Source: DATDAW01 sp036525185
GTDB taxonomy: Bacteria; Verrucomicrobiota; Verrucomicrobiia; Chthoniobacterales; DASVRZ01
Reading direction: 5' to 3'
Assembly (NCBI GenBank): GCA_036525185.1
Contig: DATDAW010000028.1
Location: 11,330-75,329 of the forward strand
Length of the DNA: 64,000 bases
Numbering within the stretch: position 1 is the stretch's first letter; each line of letters opens with the position of its first letter. This document shows, piece after piece, positions 8,838 through 18,834 of the stretch. The position numbers were made by a program, and so were the translations under genes. The notes under the pieces were generated by a model. It saw only the letters and a list, made by a program, of their open reading frames with translations. It did not search any database and was not told where the DNA came from.

Positions 8838-11207
8838 CTACATGATTCGGATTTGCTCCCGAACCAGCGCAGCGTGAACGGCTGTCACCAATTCGCTGTT
8901 GACCTGGCGCCAGTTTTCGAAGTCGTCCGTCCAAACGCGGAGAATGAATTTCAATCCGCCAGGGACGAATTCATTAAAAAGTGCCTGCGGCGCCGGCGTG
9001 TCGACAATCCGTTCGTGCCCTTTTGCTGTTTCTTCCAGGAGACGGATCATATGCAGCGGATCCGCTCCCTGCGCGACGTTGACCGAAATTTCGATGATGT
9101 GCTGGCGATTCGACAGCGTCCAATTGGTGAAACTGTCCGAAATGAGCCTCGCGTTCGGCACCACGACTTCTGATCCGCTCATCGTTTGCACGATGCTTGC
9201 GCGAATGCCGATGTTGGTGACCGTCCCCAATATATCGCCGAGCTGGATGACGTCACCGACCTGCACCGGACGCTCGAACAACAAAATCAGACCGGAAACG
9301 AAATTGTTAACGATGTTTTGGAGACCAAATCCCAAGCCTACGCCAAATGCGCCGGCCAGGATGGTCACCTTCGTCAAGTCGTAGCCGAGCCGAGTGACCG
9401 CCACGAGAAACCCCACGACCAACAGAGCGTAGTGCAACAGCGTCGAAATGGCATATGGCACGCCTCTAGCCAGACGAACCCTGGGATAAATCTCCTCGTC
9501 GAGCACAAAGCGGATGAATTTCGAAATGGCGAACGCCGCTGCGACCACGAGGAAGAATTGCAGAATGTTTCCCGGCGAGATCGTCGTCGCGCCAGCGGTC
9601 CATTGCAGATTTAGGAAGGCCGTTACGGCGTCGAAGATCGGCCTGCGTACATAAAAAACCGTGATCGTTGTGTATATCCAAAACAGCATCGCTGCCCATC
9701 GAACCAACCGGTAAATCCGCAGCAACAACAGCGGGCGGCTGTCCCGGACACTCCGCCAATTGGCAAAGGGCGGTATGTGCAACATAACCGCTACAATCGC
9801 GTCGACCACATTCACCGCCGCGGTCAAAACTATGGCCCCGTAAGCGCTCCACAGCAGTCCCGAGACCATCAATCTGGAAATGCTCAAATAGCCAAATGCA
9901 TTGGCAAAGAATCCTACAACCATCACGACGAGAGCCACTTTTCCAGCAAAACGGGTACGCTCCCACATGGGTCCGCCATGGTGTTTGTGACTCGTTTTTA
10001 AGAACCACACACAAAAAACTGCGCCTCCCAGCGTTTCAGCCAGCAAAACGATCCGCGACACAACCGGCAGCGACGCCGTGACTGTCAGAAAAAGACCAAT
10101 CCCGTAAAATACGGCCAGCGCGTTCAAGAGCCGCCACAGCGAGAATTCCACCATCCGTCGCATGATCAGAATCGTCGGAATCGCCCCCAGCGAACCCATG
10201 ATCGCCTGCGACAGCCGCGGCGGATAAGGGTAAATCCACTGCACGAACAACAGCGACAGCACGATCGCCGTTGCGATGGGTACGGCGAATATAGGGGCTG
10301 CATTTTGCAAAGCCTGCTCCTCCGCGCACCAAGTCCGCATGTGGTCGCGCATCCATCGCAGGACAACTGTAAACAACAGAACCAGCACTCCATGAATCAC
10401 AAAACTCCCGCGATGCCGTTCCGCATGGGCGGTTGCCGCCGTCCATTGCGCAGAGAGCGTTTCGCGGCTGTCTTCCATCAGCGTCTTTCCCTCACCTTCC
10501 ATGGCCAAACGTCCCATGGAAAAAGCCGCAGCCTCCCAGATGCGAGGAACGTCCTGCTGAAAAAGCTGCGCATAAGCTTTTTGCTGGGCGTTACGCACCG
10601 CCGCCGCCGCCTCCGAAACAGATACCTGCTGTGCGGCGACCTGATTTTGAAGCAGGGCGAGCGTAACAGCGCGACTCTGCAAGCGCATTCGGGTTTTATT
10701 AAGATCGCTAATCAAACCGGTGATTCGCTGGACCACAGCGGCATTTGCTCCGGATGCTTTTGCCGTATCCAAAGTCCTTTGCCAGGTTGCAGCGAGATCG
10801 CTGAGTTTCGTGTCGCTCTTGGCCAGATCCGTCGCACGCCGGGTGAGCGAACGCATCCAGAATTCCAATTGTCGTTGTGCCTCACTCCAATCGGAATCCA
10901 GCATTTGAAGTGTCTCGAGCGAGGGCGCGGACGAAAGCAACCGGCTGTTCTCCGCGAGACGGGCGGAGATTTCCCTTCGAAGGATCGGCAGCTGTCGGTC
11001 CACCGCCGTCGTAGCTTCGTCGGTCAAGACATTTACGTCTGCCGCTTTGATACTCGCAGACGTGGAATCAACTTGTCCCGGGACTTCCTGCAGCTTGAAA
11101 ACGGGCGCCGCAGTCGGCGTTGGGGCTGCAGAAGGTGGGGGTGTCTGGCTGAGTCCAACCGCCAACCCATTCCAGAGAAGCAGCGCAATCAGGAAGAATG
11201 AACGCAT
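8838..11207 (-). CDS. Large MscS-family mechanosensitive channel with periplasmic N-terminal domain
   Basis: Inner-membrane channel of 789 residues. It has a signal peptide (about 1-20), a Pro/Ala-rich linker, a helical and probably coiled-coil periplasmic region (about 50-250, many QxxL/LxxR heptads), roughly ten TM helices and then the MscS core. The pore-lining TM3 has the Gly/Ala pattern TILAGAFGVGLGFGLQNIVNNF, followed by the beta domain (RPVQVGDVIQLGDILGTV, VVVPNARLISDSFTNW). The layout matches MscK/YbiO-type large paralogues that open on membrane tension to release solutes. It probably shares a transcription unit with the BrkB-like gene upstream (35 bp). Confidence 0.92.
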   Translation of the reverse strand: MRSFFLIALLLWNGLAVGLSQTPPPSAAPTPTAAPVFKLQEVPGQVDSTSASIKAADVNVLTDEATTAVDRQLPILRREISARLAENSRLLSSAPSLETLQMLDSDWSEAQRQLEFWMRSLTRRATDLAKSDTKLSDLAATWQRTLDTAKASGANAAVVQRITGLISDLNKTRMRLQSRAVTLALLQNQVAAQQVSVSEAAAAVRNAQQKAYAQLFQQDVPRIWEAAAFSMGRLAMEGEGKTLMEDSRETLSAQWTAATAHAERHRGSFVIHGVLVLLFTVVLRWMRDHMRTWCAEEQALQNAAPIFAVPIATAIVLSLLFVQWIYPYPPRLSQAIMGSLGAIPTILIMRRMVEFSLWRLLNALAVFYGIGLFLTVTASLPVVSRIVLLAETLGGAVFCVWFLKTSHKHHGGPMWERTRFAGKVALVVMVVGFFANAFGYLSISRLMVSGLLWSAYGAIVLTAAVNVVDAIVAVMLHIPPFANWRSVRDSRPLLLLRIYRLVRWAAMLFWIYTTITVFYVRRPIFDAVTAFLNLQWTAGATTISPGNILQFFLVVAAAFAISKFIRFVLDEEIYPRVRLARGVPYAISTLLHYALLVVGFLVAVTRLGYDLTKVTILAGAFGVGLGFGLQNIVNNFVSGLILLFERPVQVGDVIQLGDILGTVTNIGIRASIVQTMSGSEVVVPNARLISDSFTNWTLSNRQHIIEISVNVAQGADPLHMIRLLEETAKGHERIVDTPAPQALFNEFVPGGLKFILRVWTDDFENWRQVNSELVTAVHAALVREQIRIM

Positions 11208-11242
11208 GTGGCCGAATCATGCGTTATTTCCTGCGCCGGTCA

Positions 11243-12184
11243 TTACTTTTTCTTTCGGCTATTGCCGTCACGCAGTTCCCTACCGGCAGCGCTAATGCAG
11301 CCGCCAAAAATGATGATTGAACCGCTGATATAGATCCAGAAAAGCAACGCCATGATTCCGGCAAATGCGCCGTAAAGGGTGACGTTGGTGATCTGCCCCG
11401 CGAACTTTGCAAAAACCTCCTGCACCACCTTCAGCAGACACGTCGCCAGCAGCGCAGGCATCCACACATCCCGGAGCGATGTCGCTCTTGTCGGAGCGTA
11501 CTTATAAAAAAGCGTGAGCATATAAAGGAGCACAACGAATCCGGCAATCATTGCAGGGGCCTTACTCCAGTAAAGCGCGATCAACCCCTGCGGGTTGTTG
11601 ATGAGGTTCGCCATGATGTCCTTCACAATAGGCACGGTCGATAAAAAACCGTCCGTGTGCTTGAGCAACTCCACCCCAAATCCCAGAAGAGTCGGAAGCA
11701 GGACGCCCAGGACCAGAGCACTCGCGAGGATACCCACCATCGCAAGGTTTTTCAGAGGAAGATGCCACCACGAATATTCCTCGCAGCCCCAGGCCCTGTT
11801 AACGCCTTGGACCAGCGCCTGAAAGAAACGCAACGAACTCCACAAAAGCGTAATCAACGCAAACGCGCTCGCTTGTGCACGCGCATGGATCACTCCTTCA
11901 ATGGTTTTTACAACCATGGCGCGATCGCCCTCCGATAGCGGGAGATACTCCCGCAGTTTTTCGATCACAGCATTCACCGCTTCCTGCTGATCCTTGAACA
12001 AAAACAAACTGCAAACCGTCACCAGCAACACGATCAACGGGAACAACGAAAAAAATGCATAGTAGGCAAAAGATGCCGCCCGCTGGTCCCCGCCGATCTC
12101 GGAATACCGCCCCACCGATTTCCACATGAGCGCCCACAGCCGCGCAATGAACGATTTTTGGCTAAAGTCTGGATTTCTTGCCAT
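11243..12184 (-). CDS. YihY/virulence factor BrkB family membrane protein
   Basis: Integral membrane protein with about six TM helices. Typical family features are SIGGDQRAASFAYYAFFSLFPL-like text (here GGDQRAASFAYYAFFSLFPL), followed by an amphipathic segment, WSSLRFFQALVQGVNRAW and a C-terminal FWIYISGSIIIFGG helix. The biochemical function is unknown; older names linking it to RNase BN are wrong. I take ATG 12184 (MARNPDFSQ) as the start. An upstream ATG at 12274 would add 30 residues lacking family similarity and would crowd the divergent tamB start. Followed by the MscS-type gene. Confidence 0.88.
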   Translation of the reverse strand: MARNPDFSQKSFIARLWALMWKSVGRYSEIGGDQRAASFAYYAFFSLFPLIVLLVTVCSLFLFKDQQEAVNAVIEKLREYLPLSEGDRAMVVKTIEGVIHARAQASAFALITLLWSSLRFFQALVQGVNRAWGCEEYSWWHLPLKNLAMVGILASALVLGVLLPTLLGFGVELLKHTDGFLSTVPIVKDIMANLINNPQGLIALYWSKAPAMIAGFVVLLYMLTLFYKYAPTRATSLRDVWMPALLATCLLKVVQEVFAKFAGQITNVTLYGAFAGIMALLFWIYISGSIIIFGGCISAAGRELRDGNSRKKK

Positions 12185-12298
12185 TGCAACCTGTAATGAG
12201 TGTTTCGAGTCCTTTCTGCGCTCGATTTCCAACGTGTCGACGGTAGCCCCCGTGTGTGATCGGACCCAGTTCAAATTTTACGCCTACGTTTCGTTTTA

Positions 12299-15200
12299 AT
12301 GGAGGAGCCAGCAACGACCCCTAATGCCGATGCCAGGCAGCGTCGCCGGCCATGGCGTTCGTTGTGGCGTTGGACTTGGCGAACGGCGCTTTTGATGATC
12401 GTTCTGGTCATCGTTTTCCATCGTCCCATCTTCTTTGGTGTCGTCCGGCTGGGCCTCAATCTAGCCGAAAAACCCGCAAAAATGCGGTTTGAATACGAGA
12501 AATTAAGCGGCTCGATCTGGAGCGATCTGCACATTGAAAAGTTTGCCCTGGTCCCCTCAGGGCCGAACCCGATCGAAAAACTGACCCTCGACCGGGCAAA
12601 GATCCGCTATGATTTATGGGGATTCATCCGCGAAGGACTGCCAGGACTCGTCGAAAGCGTCGAAGCAAATGACTTTTTCCTGCGCATCGATGCAAAAACC
12701 AAGCTCCCAAGATCAAAACCGCCGCCGCCGCGGGCCAAACGCACCGACAAGCAGTTCGATATCCCAATTCCCTTCCCGAAGATGGTCGATATCGAGCACG
12801 CAACCGTCGAGGTTAAAACGCCTGGTGGACTCATCGACATCCACGACGTCGGCCTCTCGTTGTTGCCCGTCGGTGAAGGACGGATTTACGCCACGCGCAT
12901 CGCGATTCCAGGCGTGAGAACGTGGACAAATCTAGCCGCGGTAACGACTTACATAAATCGCGATCTCAATATCCGGAACCTGAAGCTCGCCAACAATCTG
13001 GTCGTGGATCGTCTTCAGATCGACGCATCCCGGATCGGCGACATGCAGTTCAAGACCCAGCTCAGCGCACACGTTTTTGGCGGTCCGCTCTCAGCGAGTT
13101 ACAACATGTCGAGTCTCGGCGGGACGAACGATATGGAACTCGTGGCGTCTGCAAAAACGGTCCCCCTCAAGGATCTGGTGGCATACTTCAATCCGAAAGC
13201 CGAGGTGATCGGTCACTTGCAAGCACTCGATGTGCAGTTGGCCGGGGAAGTGGACGATTTGCGGACGTGGAATGGCGCGGTCCGGACATCCATCGACGGT
13301 CCTGGCGTGCCGGCCGCACGGTTCGACACAGCAAATGTGGATGTCGCGATCACCAACGGCGTCGCGAATCTGAATACAGTTCGTCTGGCCAAAAAAGACG
13401 CAATAATTACCGCCAGCGGCTCTGCAGAACTGCCCGGGCGCAGGAAGAAAGCGGAGCCTTTTACCGCAAACATCACTCTCACAGCCGACATTCCAGATGT
13501 AAAACACCTTGACTCCGAACAGCTTACAGTGGGATCGGCACTCGTTCGGTCAGTGTTCACGGCTGGACCGGATCAAATGCGCGCCACCCTGGATGTGAAC
13601 TCGCCAGGGATCGATTTCAGGGCTGGGAAGGCTTCAGCCATTGCGGTAACGGGCTGGTTCTCCAAAGCGGGACGGCCACAGGGTCAGCCCGTTTCTGAAA
13701 AAACGCCCTGGTGGAAAGGCTCAAAGTTCGAAGCGAAATTTTCCATGGGACCGGTCCTTGCGGCTGGCTATCAAATCGACGATGCCGGCGGAACGGTTTC
13801 AGCCGCCGAAGAAAAAATGACGATTGGCCCCGTGGAGATCCATCGGGCGTCCAACACGATCCATGCGGACGGTACGTTCGATTTTTCCACGAACCAATTG
13901 GACACCACTTTTCAAATACACGCGCCGGTGTTGAAAGAGCTCGCTGTTGATCCCGCGAATCCGGTTGTTGAAGGCTCACTCGAAGGCAATGGGACGTTCC
14001 AGATGGTTCACGGCGCGCAGCTTGCAAACGTAGCGCTCAAAGGTTTCGACCTTGAACACAAAGGACTCAAACTGGGTGAACTAAACGTCGAGGCCGGACT
14101 TAAAGACAAACTGGTCCGAATCACGCGCTTCGAATTGAAAATGCCGAACCACGGCTTCGTCCAGGCAACCGGAAATTATGACACGGAAAAGGCCGGAAAA
14201 TACGGCGCACAGGTCAGCGCGAAACTGCCTGATCTGGGCTATTTCAAACCGCTGCTCGGCGCGAACCTGCAGGATAAATCGCTCGAGGGGAGCCTTCAGA
14301 TTGATTGGAGCGGATCCGGCGATCTCCCGACAAAACAGCACGAGGGTCGGACCTCTATCTACCTGACAAAAGGCCGTTTCGACATCGTAACGGAAGCGTC
14401 GGCGGAGATTTCCGGTTATTACACGCCGAAACAGGCAGAGTTTCCCAAATTCGACCTGCGCAGCAGTCGCGGAAGTCTTTCCGCAACCGTCATTTATGCG
14501 GACAAATCCGTGTTGGTAAATGATCTCCGGCTGACCCAGGCGGCTGATCGATGGCTGGAAGGGCGCCTGCGTTTTCCGCTCGACCTGGAAAACGCCACCA
14601 AACCCGGCGGGTTGATTCCGCTGGATGGATTGATCGACATCAATCTGGCTTCGAAGAAGCTCGATCTCGGGCAGTTGCAGACCGATTTCAATCTGACACC
14701 CGTCGTGGCGGGCACGCTCGACATGACCGCGGTCGGAAGCGGCAAACTCGAGAACCCAGTCTTTAACCTCAACGTCGCACTGGCAAACCTCAAATCTGAC
14801 AAAGCGCCAAAAGTCGAGCCCGCGGACATCCAGCTTCAGCTTTCACTCAAGGATGCTCGCGCAAGCCTGAACGGCAGTGCCAAACAGCCTCTCATTCAGC
14901 CTCTTACGATCGCTGGTGATCTACCCTTCGACGTCGGCTCAATCATGCAGACGGGCCGGATTGACCCAAATTCGCCGGTCCACGCCAGCGTAAAGCTCCC
15001 GCAGAGCTCGCTCGCGAATATCGCCAAATTGACACCCGTTTTGCGAGAATTGGATGGCACACTCGGTCTCGAAGTTGGTCTCAATGGGACACTCGCAACG
15101 CCAATCCTCACAGGGAATTTGAGGTCGAACATCAAGACGATCCGCTTTCGCAGCAATGCTTTGCCTACAATCCGCTCGTTCGCTCTGGCAGTGGATTTCC

Positions 15201-16204
15201 GCGAGAATGTCGTGACCATTTCCTCGCTGAAAGGCGATCTTGCGGGCGGCCCATTCCAAGGCGGCGGCACCATCGATATAACCGATTCGAAAGCGCCAAA
15301 ACTCGATATTCGGCTCGGCGGCAGGAGCATCCTGTTTACCCGGAGCGACAATATGGTTATCCGTTCCAATCTCGACCTCACGCTTAAAGGTCCGCTGGCC
15401 AGCGCTGAACTCGCCGGTACTGTTGCACTTACCGATAGCCGGTTTTTTCGCGACATCGACATTTTGCCTTTCAGCCTTCCCGGAAAGCCCGCACCGCCGC
15501 TGCCGTCCTCGAGGCCGAATCTGTCGATCACTGCCGCCCCCGTCCGAGACTGGAAATTGAATGTTGACATCAAGACGCAGGACCCGTTTCTCGTGCGCGG
15601 GAATCTGGCTAACGGCAATATCACAATGGACCTAAAGCTGAGTGGCACCGGGCTTGCCCCGACCCTCGATGGGGTGGCTGAGATTCACGACTTGGCGGCG
15701 TCCCTACCCTTCAGCCGGCTGAACATTGATTACGGCAATGTGTATTTCTCCAAAGACCTGCCGCCCCTCAGCCCGATCCTCGACCTCCGGGGCCACTCGA
15801 GAGTCCGCGATTATAACATCGATGTTTACGTGTGGGGCGATGCACTGAAGCCGCAAACGCTTTTCCTGAGCCAGCCTCCGCTCTCACAGGAGGACGTTAT
15901 GACGCTGCTCGGCACTGGCGTTACGCAACAAGAAATCACGGAGAATCCCCAACTCCTCGCCGGCCGCGCCGGGTGGCTCGTCGTGCAGAAATATTACAAC
16001 AAGATCTTCCGGAGAAATGCGACTCCGGAAGAGGATTCCTTGTTGGATCGGGTTGATATCGAAATCGGCAATATCGATCCCAAAACAGGCCATGAGTCGG
16101 CGACCGCACGTCTCCGGCTTTCAGACAAATGGCAGATTGTGGGCGACCTGGACCTGACCGGCGGTGCTCGCGGCCAGATCAGGTATTTACTCCGGTTTAA
16201 ATGA
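12299..16204 (+). CDS. tamB: TamB-like translocation/assembly module protein (DUF490)
   Basis: Long periplasm-spanning protein of 1301 residues anchored by one N-terminal TM helix (WRTALLMIVLVIVF, about 25-40). The body is a repetitive beta-rich AsmA/TamB-type fold, consistent with a hydrophobic groove that carries phospholipids between membranes. The C-terminal 350 residues match the TamB (DUF490) domain, including GNVYFSKDLPPLSPILDLRGHS, LSQPPLSQEDVMTLLGTG and the terminal GQIRYLLRFK, ending in the aromatic pattern that interacts with an Omp85 barrel. Its stop overlaps the start of the next gene by 4 bp (ATGA), as expected for a TamB-TamA pair. Confidence 0.93.
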   Translation: MEEPATTPNADARQRRRPWRSLWRWTWRTALLMIVLVIVFHRPIFFGVVRLGLNLAEKPAKMRFEYEKLSGSIWSDLHIEKFALVPSGPNPIEKLTLDRAKIRYDLWGFIREGLPGLVESVEANDFFLRIDAKTKLPRSKPPPPRAKRTDKQFDIPIPFPKMVDIEHATVEVKTPGGLIDIHDVGLSLLPVGEGRIYATRIAIPGVRTWTNLAAVTTYINRDLNIRNLKLANNLVVDRLQIDASRIGDMQFKTQLSAHVFGGPLSASYNMSSLGGTNDMELVASAKTVPLKDLVAYFNPKAEVIGHLQALDVQLAGEVDDLRTWNGAVRTSIDGPGVPAARFDTANVDVAITNGVANLNTVRLAKKDAIITASGSAELPGRRKKAEPFTANITLTADIPDVKHLDSEQLTVGSALVRSVFTAGPDQMRATLDVNSPGIDFRAGKASAIAVTGWFSKAGRPQGQPVSEKTPWWKGSKFEAKFSMGPVLAAGYQIDDAGGTVSAAEEKMTIGPVEIHRASNTIHADGTFDFSTNQLDTTFQIHAPVLKELAVDPANPVVEGSLEGNGTFQMVHGAQLANVALKGFDLEHKGLKLGELNVEAGLKDKLVRITRFELKMPNHGFVQATGNYDTEKAGKYGAQVSAKLPDLGYFKPLLGANLQDKSLEGSLQIDWSGSGDLPTKQHEGRTSIYLTKGRFDIVTEASAEISGYYTPKQAEFPKFDLRSSRGSLSATVIYADKSVLVNDLRLTQAADRWLEGRLRFPLDLENATKPGGLIPLDGLIDINLASKKLDLGQLQTDFNLTPVVAGTLDMTAVGSGKLENPVFNLNVALANLKSDKAPKVEPADIQLQLSLKDARASLNGSAKQPLIQPLTIAGDLPFDVGSIMQTGRIDPNSPVHASVKLPQSSLANIAKLTPVLRELDGTLGLEVGLNGTLATPILTGNLRSNIKTIRFRSNALPTIRSFALAVDFRENVVTISSLKGDLAGGPFQGGGTIDITDSKAPKLDIRLGGRSILFTRSDNMVIRSNLDLTLKGPLASAELAGTVALTDSRFFRDIDILPFSLPGKPAPPLPSSRPNLSITAAPVRDWKLNVDIKTQDPFLVRGNLANGNITMDLKLSGTGLAPTLDGVAEIHDLAASLPFSRLNIDYGNVYFSKDLPPLSPILDLRGHSRVRDYNIDVYVWGDALKPQTLFLSQPPLSQEDVMTLLGTGVTQQEITENPQLLAGRAGWLVVQKYYNKIFRRNATPEEDSLLDRVDIEIGNIDPKTGHESATARLRLSDKWQIVGDLDLTGGARGQIRYLLRFK

Positions 16205-18279
16205 ACGCGTGGCGCATTTTTCGGCTTCTACCCTTGATCGCTGTGCTGCCGCTTCTCGCAGCCGAACGGGTTTCAAAACCGTCACCATCACCTGCCGCTA
16301 CTGCCGCGACACCCACACCGACGCCAGGGCCGGTCTCCGGTTTCGAAGTTCGCTTCCAAGGGGTAAAAAACATCAGTGAGCAGGAGCTCCGCACGGCAGC
16401 TGCAGAAATGATTGATCTCAGTGGGCGCACAGGACTTACAGCGCCACGAGCCGATGATGCAGCGTTTTACGTCGAGCTGTTTTACCGCCGCCATGGCTAC
16501 ATATCGTCCGTGGTCAACTGGCATATCCTCGAAGGCGGGCGCGTCCTGGAACTCGACGTGACCGAGGGTCCCCTCACCAACCTTGGCCCAGTCACCTACC
16601 AGGGGAACGACCATTATTCCGACCGTCTTCTCAACGACTTTCTGGTCGGCACGACGCGCGAACGTTTTTCGACGTTTACAAAGACCCTGCCTTTCGTCGA
16701 ACAAGATATCGAGACTGGGATTGGAAAAATCACCAGTTTTTACCAGAGCGAAGGCTTTTTGGACGTGAAAGTCTTGCCCTGGCCAGTCGAATACACGGCG
16801 GATCTGTCCCTCGCCAAACCGGGCATCACGATTGTTGAAGGGCCGCGTTATTGGTTTGGCGAAGTCCGCATTTCCGGCGCGACGCCGGCCCAGGACAAAG
16901 AATGGCGCAAGCGGGTTTCGTATACGCTGAAATTCCCTTACACGACGATGCGACGCGACACGTTACAAGACGAGTTGCAGTCATATCTGAAGTCCCAGGG
17001 TCATTTCGCGGCGAGAGTTTCAGTCGTGCCCACTCGTTTCGACACCGTCCGCGGTCTGGTCGATGTGGAGATCGCGGTGCAGGCCGGACGGGTCTACCAG
17101 TTTGACGGCGTGACGGTCAGCGGCACCGAGAAGCTGAGGCCTGAGATTATTCCGGAACGTTTTCGTTTCCTGAGTGGCCGGACGTACGACGCTTCGCTGC
17201 TGGACTCCGTGTACCGCGACATGGTCGCGACGGGACTCTTCAGCGAATTCCGCATTTATGAGACGCCCATCGATTCGAACAAGATCCGGCTCGATATTTC
17301 CGTTGTCGAAGCGAAGCCGAAGGAGTTCGGTCTCTACGCCGGCGTGGGCTCGTACGAAGGCGCTTTTGTCGGAGCAACCTTCCAGAATCGAAACGTTTTC
17401 GGTTACGGGCGCCCTCTAAGGACATCGATCGAATGGTCGTCGCGCGGTTTCACGGGCGGTATTGAATTTGTGAATCCGTGGTTTATGGGCCGGAAAAATG
17501 AGCTGAAACTCAGCCTTTTTTCCCGCGCGCTCGACAACGAAGGATATTCGGTGACCGACTTGAGCTTGCGACTGGATATTTCACGGAAGTTTAATCGCCA
17601 TCTCAAAGCCGGCATCTTTGGGCAAATCAAAACGGCCCAGATCTCTTCCGTAGATATCGACCCGCCATTGCTCGGGCCGACAGATTACCAATCGCTGTCA
17701 TTCGGCATAGCGGGGTCGATCGATTTCCGAAACAACGCGCTCGCTCCCGGAAAAGGCTGGGTTTTTGAGACCGCGCTGGGCTACGCGCAATTTGGCGGCT
17801 TTTCAGGTGGATTAAAGACGTCACTCCGACTGTCGTATTACCTGCCGATTGGTCAGTCGTTACTCGCATTCGGCGTTCGCTCCGCGTCGCTCCTGACGTC
17901 TCAAAACGCCATCGATGTGCCAATTGACGAACGCTATTTCAGCGGTGGCGCCACAACGGTCCGTAGTTTTAAGGAGCGCGAACTTGGCCCTCTTTTTGAT
18001 GACAGGTATCCGCTGGGTGGCCTCGCGCGAACAATCTTCAATGTCGAATACCAGTATCCCGTCATCAAAGATCTGAAGGCAGCCGTTTTCGTCGATGCCG
18101 GTAACCTTTTGCAGGAGAACGCGTTTTTGTCGACGGATGAAATGAGCTACGCGGTCGGTCTCGGAATTCGTTACAATCTCCCGGTTGGCCCGCTGCGCCT
18201 CGACTATGGCTTCAATCCCAGCCCCCGGGCTGGGGAATCCCGTGGCGCTTTCCATTTCAGCTTCGGATTCGCATTCTAG
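16201..18279 (+). CDS. Omp85-family outer-membrane protein (TamA/BamA-like)
   Basis: 692 residues. It has an N-terminal signal peptide (to about residue 20), a short Ser/Thr/Pro-rich linker, about four POTRA repeats (about 45-370) and a C-terminal 16-strand barrel ending in Phe. The Omp85 barrel signature is present as RSFKERELGP (the VRGF-type motif of strand-6 loop) and the last strands as PVGPLRLDYGFNP. It is translationally coupled to tamB by an ATGA overlap, so it is most simply the TamB partner. A second copy acting as the essential BamA is expected elsewhere but cannot be checked here. Confidence 0.92.
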   Translation: MNAWRIFRLLPLIAVLPLLAAERVSKPSPSPAATAATPTPTPGPVSGFEVRFQGVKNISEQELRTAAAEMIDLSGRTGLTAPRADDAAFYVELFYRRHGYISSVVNWHILEGGRVLELDVTEGPLTNLGPVTYQGNDHYSDRLLNDFLVGTTRERFSTFTKTLPFVEQDIETGIGKITSFYQSEGFLDVKVLPWPVEYTADLSLAKPGITIVEGPRYWFGEVRISGATPAQDKEWRKRVSYTLKFPYTTMRRDTLQDELQSYLKSQGHFAARVSVVPTRFDTVRGLVDVEIAVQAGRVYQFDGVTVSGTEKLRPEIIPERFRFLSGRTYDASLLDSVYRDMVATGLFSEFRIYETPIDSNKIRLDISVVEAKPKEFGLYAGVGSYEGAFVGATFQNRNVFGYGRPLRTSIEWSSRGFTGGIEFVNPWFMGRKNELKLSLFSRALDNEGYSVTDLSLRLDISRKFNRHLKAGIFGQIKTAQISSVDIDPPLLGPTDYQSLSFGIAGSIDFRNNALAPGKGWVFETALGYAQFGGFSGGLKTSLRLSYYLPIGQSLLAFGVRSASLLTSQNAIDVPIDERYFSGGATTVRSFKERELGPLFDDRYPLGGLARTIFNVEYQYPVIKDLKAAVFVDAGNLLQENAFLSTDEMSYAVGLGIRYNLPVGPLRLDYGFNPSPRAGESRGAFHFSFGFAF

Positions 18280-18566
18280 AAGAGAACGAAGGCTGCGTCT
18301 CCTGACCTCAAGGTTGAGCAATCAATCTCGGGCGTGAAACACATCCGGGCATCACGCCGTGAAAAATCAGTTTAGACCCGAACGATTCGACAGAAGCCAT
18401 GAGTGAGAGATTCATCCCGGATTCCCGAGGCATAACGCGGAATGTCGCCATAGCGAAACGGTCTGCAAATAGCCGCCGAATGCGCCCCAAAGCGAGCTTG
18501 CCACTGGAACGGAACCATGCGAAGTAATGGCCCCGCCGCTGCGGGGTGCGCAGCCTGGATGTAAAA
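18280..18566. other. Non-coding stretch before tRNA-Thr
   Basis: No gene is convincing between the Omp85 gene and tRNA-Thr. The only structure I see is a short GC hairpin, CCCCGC-CGCT-GCGGGG at 18531-18546, without a T run, just upstream of the tRNA. Short ORFs on either strand here have no recognisable protein character. Confidence 0.5.
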
Positions 18567-18639
18567 GCCGGTATAGCTCAGCTGGTAGAGCAGCTGATTT
18601 GTAATCAGCAGGTCGTCGGTTCGAACCCGTCTGCCGGCT
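18567..18639 (+). tRNA. tRNA-Thr (anticodon TGT)
   Basis: Complete cloverleaf: acceptor GCCGGTA pairs with TGCCGGC (one G-T pair), D-arm AGCTCAGCTGGTAGAGC, anticodon stem GCTGA/TCAGC enclosing TTTGTAA giving anticodon TGT, and T-arm GGTTCGAACCC. No CCA is encoded. The Deg protease gene follows about 200 bp downstream on the same strand. Confidence 0.97.
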
Positions 18640-18834
18640 CGTCTTCAGGCTCTCGTGGTCAATCGCCCGCTGCATCAGCGCTCATCGGGAGACCAACAGC
18701 GGGCCGCCCGGCCCAAACAAGATCCCTTGTCACTGGATAAATTTTGCCGAAGGAATGAGCACGGAACTCGGTACCGTGTCTCACGATTCACGTTTTACAC
18801 ACATGCCCGCTTACGCCATCTTCTGCGCACTTTC

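Noticed and set aside
18655..18834. 60-residue N-terminal extension of the Deg protease
   Set aside because: Would bury the signal peptide; the text has no similarity and starts in the tRNA-Thr 3' flank.
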